Shown: in pieces, positions 42,683-52,401 of the stretch
How positions within the stretch are numbered: the first letter of the stretch is position 1
How the letters are laid out: each line of letters opens with the position of its first letter
NCBI GenBank assembly: GCA_017984215.1
Contig: JAGOAA010000005.1
Location: 48,023-112,022, forward strand
Origin: Cytophagaceae bacterium
GTDB lineage: Bacteria > Bacteroidota > Bacteroidia > Cytophagales > Spirosomataceae
Direction of reading: 5' to 3'
Length of the DNA stretch: 64,000 nt
Notes under the pieces: generated by a model
Told to the model about the DNA's origin: nothing
Databases searched by the model: none
Seen by the model: the letters and a program-made list of their open reading frames with translations, nothing else
Program-made: the position numbers and the translations under genes

Positions 42683-43723
42683 CTATAGCTTAAGCAAATA
42701 TTGATTCATTTGATTCAACCAGGCCTGAGCCCCTTGTTGGTTCCAATGCGAGTCCGATCGAAAGAAATAACTTTTACCCCCTATGTTTAACACCTGCATC
42801 GGGTCAACTAGGTGGAGTCGACCTTGATTTGCATGAGCCAAGCTAGGTATCAAGTGATTCGTAGGCTTAGATTCCGTATGTGTAATGGCAACGGGATTGG
42901 GTATGAAACTAAAAACGACTTCATCAAAACCTCTACTTTTCGCATATTGCTCGATTTTCGCCATGCTACCTAATAGATCTTGGATGTTTTGTGTACGAAG
43001 CGGATAAAAAGAACTCCCCTTTTGCGAAGAATCCATGGTTTCCTTCATGTAGAGATATTGTTGGTCCTCCGAAAGAACCACGTCGGCAGTCGTCCGATTA
43101 AACAAGCTTAAATTCCCTTGCGCTTTGAGTGATTTAATAAAACTTAAGGCCTGGAAATTAAACAGGGTAAAATCAATATTCTGCTCCAAATTGGGATCAT
43201 AAAGCGCATCTGCCAAACACGCATTAAGTTTTTCATCCCACGTCAAAGGCGCGCGATAACCTTCCAAATGTGCCTTGACACGCATGATGTCAATAACATC
43301 CCAAATATTCCGCTCGACGCTCTCAATAAGCAATACCTTTTTATGACTGGAAGGTGTAATTGCGATTGGGGCACCGCCCCCATCCGCCCATTTACGGAAG
43401 TTAACCCGCTTAGCACGCGCAAAATTGGACGTATCCATCTGCATATAGCTATACAAATAACTATCCCCAATAATATACAAATCCGTATCGCGTAAGCCTG
43501 GGGAAGTATATTGATTCGAAATCAAGGACGTATCTTTTTCCAATCGAAAAGCAGGTAAATAGGCAATGCCATACAAATCCCCGAAGCGGTATTTATCGGA
43601 ACCCAAATTCCCTTGCTGCTGATACCTTGCCCTGGAAATCCAACGCATCGCCTGATCTGAACTACTGATTCCGAGAACCCCAAGCAGAACGATCAACACC
43701 AAAAAGGCCAGCGCTTTTTTCAT
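42683..43723 (-). CDS. SGNH-hydrolase-like protein (AlgX/AlgJ/DltD type), partner of MBOAT
   Basis: A 346-residue protein with an N-terminal signal or anchor helix (about 4-20, LAFLVLIVLLGVLGIS). It has a GDSYL motif (block I) in LYIIGDSYLYSY and a DxxH-like motif in FFRSDSHWNQQGAQAW (block V), the catalytic signatures of SGNH esterases/acetyltransferases used for polysaccharide O-acetylation. It overlaps the MBOAT gene by one base. Known for such pairs: the MBOAT passes acyl groups across the membrane, and the SGNH protein attaches them to a glycan. The glycan here is unknown. Confidence 0.82.
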   Translation of the reverse strand: MKKALAFLVLIVLLGVLGISSSDQAMRWISRARYQQQGNLGSDKYRFGDLYGIAYLPAFRLEKDTSLISNQYTSPGLRDTDLYIIGDSYLYSYMQMDTSNFARAKRVNFRKWADGGGAPIAITPSSHKKVLLIESVERNIWDVIDIMRVKAHLEGYRAPLTWDEKLNACLADALYDPNLEQNIDFTLFNFQALSFIKSLKAQGNLSLFNRTTADVVLSEDQQYLYMKETMDSSQKGSSFYPLRTQNIQDLLGSMAKIEQYAKSRGFDEVVFSFIPNPVAITHTESKPTNHLIPSLAHANQGRLHLVDPMQVLNIGGKSYFFRSDSHWNQQGAQAWLNQMNQYLLKL

Positions 43724-45111
43724 TAAAACTGAAAGTAAATAAACTGCTTCAAACTAAATACCCCTAAAAAATAAATCGCCAAGAGCATCAGCGGCAAAAG
43801 CCATGTCTTTGGACGCATTTTTTTACTTGATTGACGATCCCAAACCAATAATCCCACAATCAAAAATAAACTCAACATGATTTCATTCCGATGCATTCCC
43901 AAGGGTGAATCGACATTCCAAACCCCTAAACGATTAACAAATAAGTTTATTTCCGCGAAATGAGGCAACCGGAAAAATACCCAAGCAAGGGTTACCAATA
44001 CAAATGTCCAGAGCTGTAAGAATCGCAAATAAACCCCTCGAGCATGTTCGGGTGACAAGATAGGAAATCGCCGACTCAGCGAAATACCGACCAATTGAAA
44101 AATCCCATGCAAGGCACCCCAAATCACAAAATTCCAACTCGCGCCATGCCAAAAACCTGAGATAATAAAGACCACCATGATATTGAAATACCATTGGGGA
44201 ATGGAAACCCGATTGCCGCCAAGTGAAAAATATACATAATCTTTAAACCAGGTAGAAAGCGATATATGCCAGCGGCGCCAAAAGTCCGGGATGGATTTCG
44301 CTAAATAAGGTGCACGAAAGTTGGTCATCAAATCAAAGCCCATCACCTTCGCCGCGCCTATCGCCATGTCGGAATAGCCCGAAAAGTCACAATAAATTTG
44401 AAACGAATAAAACACAGCCGCTAAGATCAAATTCCCACCGGATTGAATCGCAATGTTGCCATAAACCGCATCAACCAATATCGCCAGGCGGTCGGCAATA
44501 ACCACCTTCTTAAACAGGCCTTGCGCCATTTGAAACAGACCCGCTTTTACCCGTTCAGTATCCCAGACATGTTCTTCGTAAAACTGATGAATGAGGTTTT
44601 GGGGACGCTCGATAGGGCCAGCAACCAACTGTGGATAAAACATTACATATAGGCTGTAAATCCCAAAATTTCGTTCTGCCTTTTGGTGCCCTCGATAAAC
44701 CTCAATGGTATAACTCATGGCTTGAAAAGTATGAAAGGATAGTCCAATGGGCAACAGGATCGACAATTGAGGAATCTGAACAGCGTATCCAAAATAATTT
44801 GCCGCGACCATGAAATTGCCCGTAAAGAAGGCATAATACTTGAATACCGCTAGAACACCCACATTGGCCAACAAACTTACCGCTAAAAATAGCTTCTTCG
44901 CATTGCCTTGAAAACGTTCCAAATAGATCCCGGCATAGTAATCCACCACAATGGTAAAGCCCAAAATACCTAAATAAATGGGCTGAAATGCCATGTAAAA
45001 GTAGCACGAGGCAAGCAACAATAGCATCCAACGAAAGCGGTGAGCCAATAAAAAATAGGCGGCGGTCACAATTCCAAAAAACACCAAAAACTGCAAGGAA
45101 TTGAATACCAT
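43723..45111 (-). CDS. MBOAT-family membrane O-acyltransferase (AlgI/DltB-like)
   Basis: A 462-residue protein with about 11 membrane segments. It starts MVFNSLQFLVFFGIVTAAYFL, the classic opening of AlgI-like proteins. LPIGLSFHTFQAMSYTIEVYRG, DFWRRWHISLSTWFKDYVYF and the catalytic-His segment FWHGASWNFVIWGALHG are all present. It moves acetyl groups to the periplasm for glycan O-acetylation. It follows ileS by 6 nt and overlaps the SGNH gene, so the acylation pair is embedded between ileS and a TPR-DUF4292-EnvC set. The polymer modified could be exopolysaccharide or peptidoglycan; the sequence does not say. Confidence 0.93.
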   Translation of the reverse strand: MVFNSLQFLVFFGIVTAAYFLLAHRFRWMLLLLASCYFYMAFQPIYLGILGFTIVVDYYAGIYLERFQGNAKKLFLAVSLLANVGVLAVFKYYAFFTGNFMVAANYFGYAVQIPQLSILLPIGLSFHTFQAMSYTIEVYRGHQKAERNFGIYSLYVMFYPQLVAGPIERPQNLIHQFYEEHVWDTERVKAGLFQMAQGLFKKVVIADRLAILVDAVYGNIAIQSGGNLILAAVFYSFQIYCDFSGYSDMAIGAAKVMGFDLMTNFRAPYLAKSIPDFWRRWHISLSTWFKDYVYFSLGGNRVSIPQWYFNIMVVFIISGFWHGASWNFVIWGALHGIFQLVGISLSRRFPILSPEHARGVYLRFLQLWTFVLVTLAWVFFRLPHFAEINLFVNRLGVWNVDSPLGMHRNEIMLSLFLIVGLLVWDRQSSKKMRPKTWLLPLMLLAIYFLGVFSLKQFIYFQF

Positions 45112-45117
45112 TGTCTG

Positions 45118-48100
45118 TTAGTTGATTACCTGAATTTGGGCAAATAAAGTTGCGTCATCCATCACAAGTTCTGATTTCTCACCCGTTAAGGCTGGCGAAA
45201 TCGTAATGCTCAAAGCCTGAACCTCTTGCTGAATATAGCCACCAAAGACTTGAATACTTTCCATCCAAGCGGCAGAACCTTCTTCAACGACAATCGAAAT
45301 CTTATCGACTACATCAAAACCGGAATCCTTTCGCAAATTCTGAATACGATTTACAAACTCCCGAGCCATACCCTCTTGAACCAATTCCGGCGTCAAGGTA
45401 TTATCCAAGGCAATGGTCAATCCACCTTCTGAAGCAGTTAAATAACCTGGCATGTCTTCTGTAACAATTTCAATATCCGCTAATGAAATGTCAAAGCCTT
45501 GTAAATTCGCAGCTCCCGCAGTTTCAATCTGCGCCAAATCACCCGAGCTCATGCCCGTAATTACTTCGGCAACGGCCTTCATATCTTTCCCGAATTTCGG
45601 ACCTAAGGCCTTGAAATTTGGTTTGACTTTCTTGCTTAATACGCCGGATGCATCGTCTAGGTAATTCACCAACTTCACATTCACCTCGGATTTAATCAAA
45701 TCTTCCACTTGACGTATTTGCTCACGTGCGGATTCCTGTAACACAGGAACTAACACTTGTGCAAGCGGCTGGCGCACTTTTAATTTATGCACCTTCCGAA
45801 TCGAGTGAACCAATGAACAAATGCGTTGTGCCATGTCCATCGAACCTTCCAAATCCGCATTTTGCCAAGCAGGATTCACCTGTACAAAATCAGTTAAATG
45901 TACCGAAGTCGCACCTGTTAAATTCTTATATAACCAATCCCCATAGAACGGAGCAATAGGTGACATTAATTGCGCAACCGTCGTCAAACAGGTATGCAAA
46001 GTCTGATAAGCCGCAGCTTTATCGGCCGAAATGCCTTGGTTCGTATCCTCCGGATTCCAGAAGCGTCGGCGTGACAAGCGAACATACCAGTTGGACAAAT
46101 GATCACACACAAAATCCTGTACCGCGCGTCCCGCTTTGGTTGGCTCATAGGTTGCATAAGCCTCATCAACTTCCGCAACCAAGCTACTTAATTTTGAAAG
46201 GAGCCAGCGATCTAATTCCGTCAAATTGGCCATTTCAACCCCATTCGAATTAGGCGTAAACCCATCCAAATTCGCATACATGGCAAAGAAATTATAGGTA
46301 TTTGTCAGCGTACCAAAGAACTTATTACGGACCTCGGTAATGCCTGCTAAATCAAATTTCAAGTTATCCCACGGTTGCGCATTGGTAATCATGTACCAGC
46401 GCGTAGGATCCGCCCCGTATTTCGAAAGCGTATCAAATGGGTCAATCGCATTGCCCAACCGTTTGGACATTTTATTGCCATTTTTGTCTAGGACTAAACC
46501 CGTCGAAACCACATTTTTAAACGCCACCGACTCTTCCACCATAGCCGAAATTGCATGGAGGGTAAAGAACCAGCCGCGCGTTTGATCCACCCCTTCCGAG
46601 ATGAAATCCGCTGGATAGGACTGTTTGAAAATTTCTTGATTCTCAAATGGGTAATGCCATTGTGCGAAAGGCATCGCACCTGAATCAAACCAAACGTCGA
46701 TCAAATCCGCCTCACGTGCCATAACAACACCCGATGGACTTAATACAAAAATATTATCCACATAAGGACGGTGTAAATCCGCCTCTCCTGCTTTGACAGC
46801 TGCAATAAATGCTTCGTTTCCATTGCGCTGTTCAGCACTCAATTTTCCAGAATCAATTGCCTTGGCTAATGCTTGCGTTAATTCTTCCACCGAACCAAAA
46901 CACAATTCTTCTGAACCATCTTCTGCACGCCAAATGGGCAATGGCGTTCCCCAATACCGAGAACGAGACAAATTCCAATCAACGAGGTTCTCCAACCAGT
47001 TTCCGAAACGACCTGTACCCGTTGACTCGGGTTTCCAGTTGATTGTATTATTCAATTCGATCAATTTATCCTTCACTGCCGTGGTTTTGATAAACCAAGA
47101 ATCCAATGGATAATATAAAACGGGTTTATCTGTACGCCAGCAATGTGGATACGGGTGATCAAATTTCTGAACATTAAATGCCTTGTTTTCCGTTTTTAAT
47201 TGGATTGCAATGCGTTCGTCAACAGACAAATATTTATCACGGCCTTGCTTGATTTTGGCCGCTTCTTTTTCTTCTTCGCTTAAATAAGCCTCTTTTACTG
47301 GCTCTAAGGCATAATCCGTCACCTCTTGAACGAAACAACCTTGTCTGTTCACCAATGGCACATCCTTTCCGTTGGCATCTTGAACGAAGATTGCCGGAAT
47401 GTTATTTTGTTGGGCTACCCGAAAGTCATCCGCACCGAAAGTAGGCGCTGTATGTACAATACCTGTTCCATCTTCTGTTGTCACAAAATCCCCTAAAATC
47501 ACGCGGAAAGCTGGACTTGCCGGTTGGACATAGGGCATCAACTGCGTGTATTCCACGCCTTCGATATCGGAGCCTTTAAACGTATCAACAATCACATACG
47601 GAATAGCACTAGGCTTTTTCTCCGCCGAAACGTAGGCATCAAAATCGCCGTTTTCTGCCGCAGCTTGGAAATAATTCTTCACCAAATCCTTCGCTAAAAC
47701 CACGTGAACGGGTAAATAGGTGTAAGGATTAAAGGTCTTCACCAAAACATATTGGATATTCTTCCCAGCCGTTAACGCCGAGTTAGACGGTAAAGTCCAA
47801 GGCGTCGTTGTCCAGGCCAACAAATACACAGGAGCGCCTCCCGATTTTTCAAATAAAAAGGCCGATTTCGCTGTATTTTTTGCCTCAAACTGAGCGGTCA
47901 ACGACGTATCCTTTACATCGCGGTAACAACCCGGTTGGTTCAATTCATGTGATGATAAACCTGTACCAGCCGCGGGCGAGTACGGTTGAATCGTATAGCC
48001 TTTGTATAAAAGTCCTTTGTCGTACAAGCGTTTTAAGAGATTCCAAACGCTCTCAATGTAAGGGGTTTGATAAGTCACGTAAGGATTCTCTAAATCCACC

Positions 48101-48522
48101 CAATAACCCATTTTTTCCGTCAAATCATTCCACTGATCCGTGAATTTCATGACCGTCTCACGGCATTTTTGATTGTATTCTTCGACCGAAATCGATTTGC
48201 CGATATCCTCTTTGGTGATGCCTAATTCTTTCTCAACTTGCAATTCAACGGGTAGGCCGTGGGTATCCCAACCACCTTTACGCTTCACTTGCTTGCCCTT
48301 TAAGGTCTGGTAGCGACAGAAAATATCCTTAATCGTACGCGCCATCACGTGATGAATACCCGGTGTACCGTTTGCCGAGGGAGGACCCTCGAAAAAAGTA
48401 AAGCTCGGATTCCCCTCACGGGATGAAATCGATTGTTCGAAAATTTGATTCTCTCTCCAGAAATTTAGTACCTCGTCCGCTACAGCAGCATAATCTAAAT
48501 TTTTGTATTCCTTAAAGGCCAC
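45118..48522 (-). CDS. ileS: Isoleucine-tRNA ligase
   Basis: A 1134-residue class I synthetase. The HIGH motif appears as GIHH in SANGTPGIHHVMARTIKD, and the KMSKS motif is KMSKR in DKNGNKMSKRLGNAIDP. The editing domain lies between (YVLVKTFNPYTYLPVHVV and GTGIVHTAPTFGADDF). A tRNA-binding helical domain and a long C-terminal extension follow. The length (about 1130 against 938 in E. coli) and C-terminus fit the eukaryote-like IleRS type, which is generally less sensitive to mupirocin. That property is family knowledge, not shown here. Upstream TATTTTTG (48563-48570, minus) resembles a -7 box. It is first of the six-gene run ending at envC. Confidence 0.97.
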   Translation of the reverse strand: MAFKEYKNLDYAAVADEVLNFWRENQIFEQSISSREGNPSFTFFEGPPSANGTPGIHHVMARTIKDIFCRYQTLKGKQVKRKGGWDTHGLPVELQVEKELGITKEDIGKSISVEEYNQKCRETVMKFTDQWNDLTEKMGYWVDLENPYVTYQTPYIESVWNLLKRLYDKGLLYKGYTIQPYSPAAGTGLSSHELNQPGCYRDVKDTSLTAQFEAKNTAKSAFLFEKSGGAPVYLLAWTTTPWTLPSNSALTAGKNIQYVLVKTFNPYTYLPVHVVLAKDLVKNYFQAAAENGDFDAYVSAEKKPSAIPYVIVDTFKGSDIEGVEYTQLMPYVQPASPAFRVILGDFVTTEDGTGIVHTAPTFGADDFRVAQQNNIPAIFVQDANGKDVPLVNRQGCFVQEVTDYALEPVKEAYLSEEEKEAAKIKQGRDKYLSVDERIAIQLKTENKAFNVQKFDHPYPHCWRTDKPVLYYPLDSWFIKTTAVKDKLIELNNTINWKPESTGTGRFGNWLENLVDWNLSRSRYWGTPLPIWRAEDGSEELCFGSVEELTQALAKAIDSGKLSAEQRNGNEAFIAAVKAGEADLHRPYVDNIFVLSPSGVVMAREADLIDVWFDSGAMPFAQWHYPFENQEIFKQSYPADFISEGVDQTRGWFFTLHAISAMVEESVAFKNVVSTGLVLDKNGNKMSKRLGNAIDPFDTLSKYGADPTRWYMITNAQPWDNLKFDLAGITEVRNKFFGTLTNTYNFFAMYANLDGFTPNSNGVEMANLTELDRWLLSKLSSLVAEVDEAYATYEPTKAGRAVQDFVCDHLSNWYVRLSRRRFWNPEDTNQGISADKAAAYQTLHTCLTTVAQLMSPIAPFYGDWLYKNLTGATSVHLTDFVQVNPAWQNADLEGSMDMAQRICSLVHSIRKVHKLKVRQPLAQVLVPVLQESAREQIRQVEDLIKSEVNVKLVNYLDDASGVLSKKVKPNFKALGPKFGKDMKAVAEVITGMSSGDLAQIETAGAANLQGFDISLADIEIVTEDMPGYLTASEGGLTIALDNTLTPELVQEGMAREFVNRIQNLRKDSGFDVVDKISIVVEEGSAAWMESIQVFGGYIQQEVQALSITISPALTGEKSELVMDDATLFAQIQVIN

Positions 48523-48602
48523 AGTCTTGTTGTTTTTTATGAAATAATCGGCAAAATTGAAGCAAAAATAAGAAAAAATACCGAAAAATTAAGGCCAAAG
48601 CC

Positions 48603-49220
48603 ATGAACAAATCTCGCCTCCGACAGCTTGCACTGGCCCGACGTAAAAATGTGTCGGCACGCATCTTTGCGTTGTTGAACGAGTCGGCCCAACAAGAATT
48701 CATGGATTTCATCACGAGCTTTCCACAGCCACGAATAATCATGAGCTTTCAGCCGATTGTCGAGCGGAAGGAAGTTCAAATGGAGACAATCCATCAAACC
48801 TTGTGGTCGCTTGGGCACAAACTTTGTTTTCCGCGTGTTGAAGGTGAAGATTCGATGTTGGCCTATCTCGTGCAAAAGGATGACACTTTCGTCACTTCGG
48901 CCTGGGGAATTCAGGAACCGAATCCCTTGACGCATACAAAAATACCCGCAACGGATATTGACCTGATCATCATTCCCCTATTGGCATTCGATTCCAAAGG
49001 CAACCGCGTGGGATACGGGAAGGGATTTTACGACCGATTTCTCATGGATTGTAGGCCAGATGCCATCAAAATTGGCATCTGCCTAGACGAAGCGGTTCAG
49101 CGGATCGATGACGTGGAAGCGCATGACATTCCATTGGACCTTTGCATTACCCCCACGGGCATCCACCTTTTTGATGGATTTTATCAAAAAAATCCTTTTG
49201 ATTCAGAATTTAAGCCCTAA
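48603..49220 (+). CDS. 5-formyltetrahydrofolate cyclo-ligase
   Basis: A 205-residue cytoplasmic enzyme that converts 5-formyl-THF to 5,10-methenyl-THF with ATP. The basic N-terminus (NKSRLRQLALARRKNVS) fits the family. The C-terminal substrate-binding signature is in DLIIIPLLAFDSKGNRVGYGKGFYDRFL. It is divergent from ileS with 80 nt between. It lies 30 nt upstream of an unknown small exported protein. Confidence 0.95.
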   Translation: MNKSRLRQLALARRKNVSARIFALLNESAQQEFMDFITSFPQPRIIMSFQPIVERKEVQMETIHQTLWSLGHKLCFPRVEGEDSMLAYLVQKDDTFVTSAWGIQEPNPLTHTKIPATDIDLIIIPLLAFDSKGNRVGYGKGFYDRFLMDCRPDAIKIGICLDEAVQRIDDVEAHDIPLDLCITPTGIHLFDGFYQKNPFDSEFKP

Positions 49221-49250
49221 TTTTGCAAGCTACATAACCCCGTTTGGTTC

Positions 49251-49757
49251 GTGAAAATCAAGCAATTACTCTTCTGGATACTTTGTTTTGCCTCCTTGGA
49301 ATTGAGGGCCCAACAAACGACAACAGAAAAATTGTATCCGATTGAACAAATCCAGCAGGGGTTTAGTAATAAGTTCGTTTACAAGCGGCAGGTGATTGAA
49401 AATCCATTGGCGTTGCAGATTCCATTATTGGAAGCTAGAGACCCCGAAGTCAGTTTAGAATTCAACACCTATAAACGCCAACGTAAACTGATGACCTGGA
49501 TATCGAGCATTGGACTAGGCGTATCCGCTTATTCTTTGTTGAAACCCGGTCAAGTAACAGACGGATTTTATTTGTCTACGATTGGTGCGGCGGCTCTTGT
49601 GAATGTTTATGTGGGAACCGTCAGTATGCGTCACTTAAAACGTGCTTTAACAAAGTACAATAGCTTGTTGGGAGAAGATCCCAAAATAAGCTTTGAAGTA
49701 AAAACCCATGGCGCGCAAGGAGCGTCTTTGGCATTACATTGGAAGTATAATTTTTAA
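49251..49757 (+). CDS. Small exported protein of unknown function
   Basis: A 168-residue protein from a GTG start. It has an N-terminal signal-like helix (about 5-18, LLFWILCFASLELRAQ) and one or two hydrophobic segments in the middle (about 82-100 and 108-125, LMTWISSIGLGVSAYSLL and YLSTIGAAALVNVYVG). The end HWKYNF resembles an outer-membrane strand terminus. I recognise no family. It lies between the cyclo-ligase gene and asd, 11 nt upstream of asd, so it is probably cotranscribed with asd. Confidence 0.75.
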   Translation: MKIKQLLFWILCFASLELRAQQTTTEKLYPIEQIQQGFSNKFVYKRQVIENPLALQIPLLEARDPEVSLEFNTYKRQRKLMTWISSIGLGVSAYSLLKPGQVTDGFYLSTIGAAALVNVYVGTVSMRHLKRALTKYNSLLGEDPKISFEVKTHGAQGASLALHWKYNF

Positions 49758-49768
49758 TTAATATAAAC

Positions 49769-50761
49769 ATGAAAGTTGCTGTTGTAGGCGCCACAGGATT
49801 GGTTGGCGGCGAAATCTTGAAAGTATTAGCGGAAAGAAATTTTCCTGTCACTGAAATTATCCCGGTAGCGTCTGAGCGCTCTATCGGTAAAAAGATTGCT
49901 TTCAAAGGAAAGGAGTTCGAAGTGGTAGGTTATGAAACAGCAATCTCGATGAAACCCAACGTAGCGATTTTCTCTGCGGGTGGGGGCACATCTTTGGAAA
50001 TGGCACCTCAGTTTGCTGCAGCTGGAATTACCGTTGTCGATAACTCGTCTGCATGGCGCATGGACCCTACTAAAAAATTAGTTGTTCCCGAAATCAATGC
50101 AAGCACATTAACGCCGGCAGATAAAATCATCGCGAATCCAAACTGCTCAACCATTCAAATGGTTGTTGTGATGAATCCATTGCATAAGAAATACAAAATC
50201 AAGCGTGTGGTTGTTTCTACGTACCAATCGGTAACGGGAACAGGTAAGGCTGCCGTGGACCAATTGTTCGATGAGCGTGCAGGAAAAACCGATTACAACA
50301 AAGTGTACCCACACAAAATCGACTTGAACGTATTGCCACACATTGATTCATTCTTGGACAATGGCTATACAAAAGAAGAGATGAAGATGATCTTGGAAAC
50401 CAAGAAAATCATGATGGATGATTCGATTCAGGTGACTGCGACAACGGTACGTATTCCAACGATCGGGGGTCACTCAGAATCTGTGAACATTGAATTCGAA
50501 AATGATTTCGATTTAGCAGAGGTTCGTGCCATTTTAGAAAAAGAAGAAGGCATCATCGTGCAAGACGATCCAAAGAACTTCGTTTATCCGATGCCGATCA
50601 CCGCGCATGGAAAAGACGAGGTATTTGTGGGACGTATTCGTCGGGATGATACGCAAAAAAATACCTTGAACTTATGGATTGTCGCGGACAATTTGCGTAA
50701 AGGAGCTGCAACCAATGCAGTCCAAATTGCAGAATACCTCGCGGCTCACAACTTAATTTAA
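49769..50761 (+). CDS. asd: Aspartate-semialdehyde dehydrogenase
   Basis: A 330-residue NADP-dependent enzyme of the lysine, threonine, methionine and diaminopimelate pathway. The nucleotide-binding start is [19 protein letters not shown]. The active-site Cys is in [20 protein letters not shown], and the catalytic His segment is in [20 protein letters not shown]. Length and motifs match the family. A strong terminator stands directly after the stop, so pdxJ is mostly a separate unit. Confidence 0.98.
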   Translation: MKVAVVGATGLVGGEILKVLAERNFPVTEIIPVASERSIGKKIAFKGKEFEVVGYETAISMKPNVAIFSAGGGTSLEMAPQFAAAGITVVDNSSAWRMDPTKKLVVPEINASTLTPADKIIANPNCSTIQMVVVMNPLHKKYKIKRVVVSTYQSVTGTGKAAVDQLFDERAGKTDYNKVYPHKIDLNVLPHIDSFLDNGYTKEEMKMILETKKIMMDDSIQVTATTVRIPTIGGHSESVNIEFENDFDLAEVRAILEKEEGIIVQDDPKNFVYPMPITAHGKDEVFVGRIRRDDTQKNTLNLWIVADNLRKGAATNAVQIAEYLAAHNLI

Positions 50762-50765
50762 TGAG

Positions 50766-50790
50766 AAGGCCGGTGATACCGGCCTTTTTT
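50766..50790 (+). terminator. Intrinsic terminator after asd
   Basis: AAGGCCGG (50766-50773) pairs with CCGGCCTT (50779-50786) around TGATA, with six T at 50785-50790. pdxJ starts at 50796, so read-through or a promoter inside asd must supply pdxJ. Confidence 0.92.
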
Positions 50791-50795
50791 ATGCC

Positions 50796-51512
50796 ATGAC
50801 AAGACTTAGTGTAAATATCAACAAGATTGCCACCTTACGTAATTCGCGTGGCGGCAATAATCCCGATGTCATTCAGGTGGCCTTGGATTGCGAGCGGTTT
50901 GGGGCGGAAGGCATTACGGTGCATCCGCGTCCGGATGAACGACACATTCGTTACGCAGATGTGCGCGCGCTGAAAGAAGTTGTTACGACAGAATTCAACA
51001 TTGAGGGCAATCCGATGGAGCCCTCCTTCATCGAATTGGTGATGGAAGTCCGGCCCGAGCAAGTAACCTTGGTTCCCGATGCGTTAGGCCAAATTACCTC
51101 GAATCACGGTTGGGACACCATCCAGCACCAGGGATTATTACAGGCATTAATCGCCCAATTTAAGGAAGCTGGAATTCGCACATCGATATTTGTTGATCCA
51201 ATGCTTGAAATGGTAGAAGCAGCTGCGACGACCGGTACCGATCGGATCGAGTTGTATACAGAACCTTATGCAGAACAGTTTTTTGAGAATCCGACTCAGG
51301 CAGTTTCGGCCTATCGGAAAGCAGCATTTCGTGCGAGCCAACTAGGCTTAGGCATTAATGCGGGACATGATTTGAGTTTGGAAAATTTGGCATTCTTTAA
51401 GGCGAATGTTGCCCCTTTGGATGAAGTATCGATTGGGCATGCCTTGATATGTGATGCTTTGTATTATGGATTAGAGAACACAATCCAGTTGTACAAAAGA
51501 GCATTAAATTAA
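50796..51512 (+). CDS. pdxJ: Pyridoxine 5'-phosphate synthase
   Basis: A 238-residue TIM-barrel enzyme that makes pyridoxine 5'-phosphate (vitamin B6) from deoxyxylulose phosphate and an aminoacetone phosphate. Motifs: [54 protein letters not shown] and [13 protein letters not shown]. All are characteristic of the family. It begins 5 nt after the T-run of the asd terminator. The next gene is convergent. Confidence 0.97.
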   Translation: MTRLSVNINKIATLRNSRGGNNPDVIQVALDCERFGAEGITVHPRPDERHIRYADVRALKEVVTTEFNIEGNPMEPSFIELVMEVRPEQVTLVPDALGQITSNHGWDTIQHQGLLQALIAQFKEAGIRTSIFVDPMLEMVEAAATTGTDRIELYTEPYAEQFFENPTQAVSAYRKAAFRASQLGLGINAGHDLSLENLAFFKANVAPLDEVSIGHALICDALYYGLENTIQLYKRALN

Positions 51513-51514
51513 CA

Positions 51515-51543
51515 GCAAGGCCTGTATTTTGCACAAGCCTTGC
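51515..51543. terminator. Possible hairpin terminator between pdxJ and the convergent gene
   Basis: GCAAGGC (51515-51521) pairs with GCCTTGC (51537-51543). Three further inner pairs follow after one mismatch. No T-run follows in either direction, so its activity is doubtful. Confidence 0.35.
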
Positions 51544-51553
51544 CGTTCAATCC

Positions 51554-52156
51554 TTATTCGCGATCGCCTGTTAATACAACTTGGCCACCCGCAACAGATA
51601 ATTTAATTGCGGTAATTTTTCCTTCTGCGCGTGAAAAAATCACATCTGCATCATATCCTTGAATCGTAGCAGAAAAGGTATCCTTTGCGTTGCTAGGTTT
51701 TAAGACAGCACCTTCCGCAGGATTTGCGTCAGAACTCAATGCCAATTGGCCATCTTTCATGGCAATGACAATTTTCTTCACGTATTCGTTGTCGGCCATT
51801 TTAAATGAAGCAACATAATCCGATAAGGTAGCACATTCTTTTTGGCCTGTTAACACCTGACCTTGAGCTTCGATTTTCACACCTTTCACAGCACCAGCCT
51901 CACGCGTGAATACAACAGTACCGCCCATGCTTTCTAACGCAAATTCATCTGCATTTTTTCCTGGAGCTAATTCCGCATCTGGGAAACCTTCAGCAGCCAT
52001 GATGACTTTGCTGTCTTTCACAGAAATCGTAATCGACTTCACGTACGGATTTTCGGATAACTTAAACGTACCTGCATAATCGGCAGGATTGGATTGTGCA
52101 AGCAATTGAACAGCTGAAACGCAGATGACAAATGCTAAAGAGAATAATTTTTTCAT
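51554..52156 (-). CDS. Exported protein made of two copies of one domain
   Basis: A 200-residue protein with a signal peptide (about 1-20, ending LLAQS). Two clearly homologous segments of about 82 residues follow. Copy 1 has PADYAGTFKLSENPYVKSI and copy 2 has LSDYVASFKMADNEYVKKI; they later align at GTVVFTREAGAVKGVKIE and ADVIFSRAEGKITAIKLS. The repeat pattern (Y-x-G-x-[FY]-K, then alternating strands, then V-F-x-R) resembles DUF3471-type domains, but I do not assign it firmly. It is likely periplasmic. TAGCTTTG (52186-52193, minus) is a possible -7 box. Function unknown. Confidence 0.82.
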   Translation of the reverse strand: MKKLFSLAFVICVSAVQLLAQSNPADYAGTFKLSENPYVKSITISVKDSKVIMAAEGFPDAELAPGKNADEFALESMGGTVVFTREAGAVKGVKIEAQGQVLTGQKECATLSDYVASFKMADNEYVKKIVIAMKDGQLALSSDANPAEGAVLKPSNAKDTFSATIQGYDADVIFSRAEGKITAIKLSVAGGQVVLTGDRE

Positions 52157-52276
52157 AAGGGAGGTATTCGTTTAAAGATGAAACAAAGCTACGCAATTTG
52201 GTAAAACCACCTTTGATTAATCCCAAAAAAGATGATTTTTTTACCAGAATTTTGTCGCTCAAATAATTAAAACGAT

Positions 52277-52306
52277 TTTGATTTAAAAAAGTTTTGGCTA
52301 CATTTG
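52277..52306 (+). promoter_or_regulatory. Promoter of the second ECF sigma factor gene
   Basis: TTTG at 52277-52280 and TACATTTG at 52299-52306 are 18 nt apart, a full consensus match. The start would be near 52312, giving a leader of about 90 nt before the gene at 52402. Confidence 0.65.
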
Positions 52307-52352
52307 GTACGTCATCAAGACAAAAATTAATCAATTCGCCCAGTAAATCGAT

Positions 52353-52373
52353 AGGAGATACAATATGAGATAA
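52353..52373 (+). promoter_or_regulatory. Two-codon minigene (ATG AGA TAA) with Shine-Dalgarno in the sigma-factor leader
   Basis: AGGAGA (52353-52358) lies 6 nt before ATG-AGA-TAA (52365-52373), inside the predicted leader of the sigma-factor gene. A Met-Arg-stop minigene could tie up ribosomes or tRNA and reduce expression of the gene downstream. It may be a chance occurrence. Confidence 0.35.
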
Positions 52374-52401
52374 ACCTCTACGTTAACAATTTTGAAGTTT
52401 T

